From Actinomycetes bacterium (GTDB lineage: Bacteria; Actinomycetota; Acidimicrobiia; Acidimicrobiales; RAAP-2), in NCBI GenBank assembly GCA_021826255.1, contig JAKBAZ010000079.1:1-6467 (forward strand): a DNA stretch of 6,467 bases. The letters are read 5' to 3'. Shown here piece after piece: positions 5,985 through 6,467 of the stretch (the first letter of the stretch is position 1; every line of letters begins with the position of its first letter). The position numbers and the translations under genes were made by a program. The notes under the pieces are model-generated. The model was not told the DNA's origin. It worked only from the letters and a program-made list of their open reading frames with translations, and did not search any database.

Positions 5985-6401
5985 ATGCTCGACGACCTCG
6001 CTCCCACTGCGCTGCCACGCCTCCTGCGTCGCACCGTCTGGTCCGCCCTTGTTCTCGGCACGGCGGGATTCGTCGTGGCCGTTCTGATTACACCCCTCGC
6101 GGGACTGGGCGAAGCTCTCGGGGTCGTGCTCGCGATTCTCAACCTGCGCCAAACCGACCGCCAGATCGCTCACATGGAGGTGCGCGCGGCCGGGGAGGGT
6201 GACCCCAATGTGAAGGCCCTGCGCCGTCAACTTCGTCCGAAAGTCCTCGGACGCCTCGCCATCGTCACCGTCGTGGTCTTTGCGGCACTTTTCCTGAGCA
6301 AGCCCCTCGGCTTAGGTATTGTGGCAGGGCTCATCATTTATTACGTGGTTTTTGTCCTCAACGTCTACGGCGTGGTGGCGAATCAGAGGGGTTTGGACTA
6401 G
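5985..6401 (+). CDS. atpI: ATP synthase protein I (AtpI-like)
   Basis: This 138-residue protein has four predicted membrane helices (about 18-36, 38-54, 90-104 and 108-131). A charged loop at 55-88 joins the second and third helices. Layout, length and position directly before atpB match the ATP synthase I family (AtpI; the mycobacterial counterpart is Rv1303), whose members help assemble or stabilise the Fo c-ring in some species but are often dispensable. The second helix ends in LAILNLRQTDRQI, and the fourth is aromatic-rich (IIYYVVFVLNVYGVV). ATG at 5985 has AGGAAAG (5978-5984) directly before it and starts 5 bases after the atpZ stop. An upstream in-frame GTG at 5868 would add 39 Arg-rich residues overlapping atpZ and is unlikely. 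Codon 110 is TTA. The stop is TAG, immediately followed by the atpB ATG. Confidence 0.82.
   Translation: MLDDLAPTALPRLLRRTVWSALVLGTAGFVVAVLITPLAGLGEALGVVLAILNLRQTDRQIAHMEVRAAGEGDPNVKALRRQLRPKVLGRLAIVTVVVFAALFLSKPLGLGIVAGLIIYYVVFVLNVYGVVANQRGLD
6386..6391 (+). promoter_or_regulatory. Likely Shine-Dalgarno site of atpB
   Basis: GAGGGG in the last codons of atpI lies 10 bases before the ATG at 6402. The spacing is slightly long but acceptable. Confidence 0.5.
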
Positions 6402-6467
6402 ATGCTGTTCGCGGTCAAGACGATTGAGGTCGGGGTACACCCCACGATTCACGTCCTGGGTCTCACC
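6402..6467 (+). CDS. atpB: ATP synthase Fo subunit a, N-terminal fragment
   Basis: Only the first 22 codons are present; the frame is open to the window edge. The residues KTIEVGVHPTIHVLGLT match the start of subunit a, where an 'EVG-x-H-x-T' string is followed by a Gly-Leu/Met-Thr motif before the first helix, as in the mycobacterial protein. Subunit a forms the proton half-channels next to the c-ring in the membrane. The ATG directly follows the atpI TAG without any gap, so the atp operon continues out of the window from here. Confidence 0.88.
   Translation, partial: MLFAVKTIEVGVHPTIHVLGLT

Noticed and set aside
1..6467. A novel defence, mobile or biosynthetic system
   Set aside because: Every gene is assigned to a known housekeeping family, intergenic space totals only a few dozen bases, and no repeats, integrase, transposase or tRNA-type attachment site were seen on either strand.

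Overview
The window is a dense, single-strand block of housekeeping genes from a GC-rich bacterium, most likely an actinomycete (Actinomycetota). The evidence is the gene order, GTG starts for half of the genes, high GC at third codon positions, and protein signatures such as the zinc-type L31 and an ATP synthase a-subunit N-terminus (IEVGVHPT) close to the mycobacterial one. Several TTA codons in essential genes and frequent TAG stops argue against a Streptomyces-like genome. A deep lineage such as Acidimicrobiia would fit, but that is inference.

Layout, all on the + strand: a short leader with a possible -10 element and a clear Shine-Dalgarno site (1-51); rpmE, ribosomal protein L31 (52-279); prfA, release factor RF1 (295-1374); prmC, the methyltransferase for the RF GGQ glutamine (1361-2191); a TsaC/Sua5-type threonylcarbamoyl-AMP synthase (2188-2811); rpiB, ribose-5-phosphate isomerase B (2822-3286); glyA, serine hydroxymethyltransferase (3290-4579); a WecA/TagO/Rfe-type polyprenyl-phosphate GlcNAc-1-phosphate transferase (4586-5722); AtpZ-like (5719-5979) and AtpI-like (5985-6401) ATP synthase accessory membrane proteins; and the first 22 codons of atpB, the Fo a subunit (6402 to the window edge).

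Genes overlap or are separated by at most 15 bases, with no U-tract terminator anywhere, so the block is probably read as one long transcript leading into the atp operon. The first half serves translation: a ribosomal protein, a release factor, the enzyme that modifies that factor, and a tRNA t6A enzyme. The middle holds central carbon and one-carbon metabolism. The end holds a cell-envelope lipid-carrier enzyme and the start of ATP synthase.

I see no mobile element, CRISPR array, RNA gene, phage gene or defence system, and no undescribed system. The most interesting details are a strong predicted RNA hairpin that places the rpmE stop codon in a GNRA-type loop just before the SD-less prfA start, and a gene order that combines the Bacillus-type and Mycobacterium-type versions of this neighbourhood.
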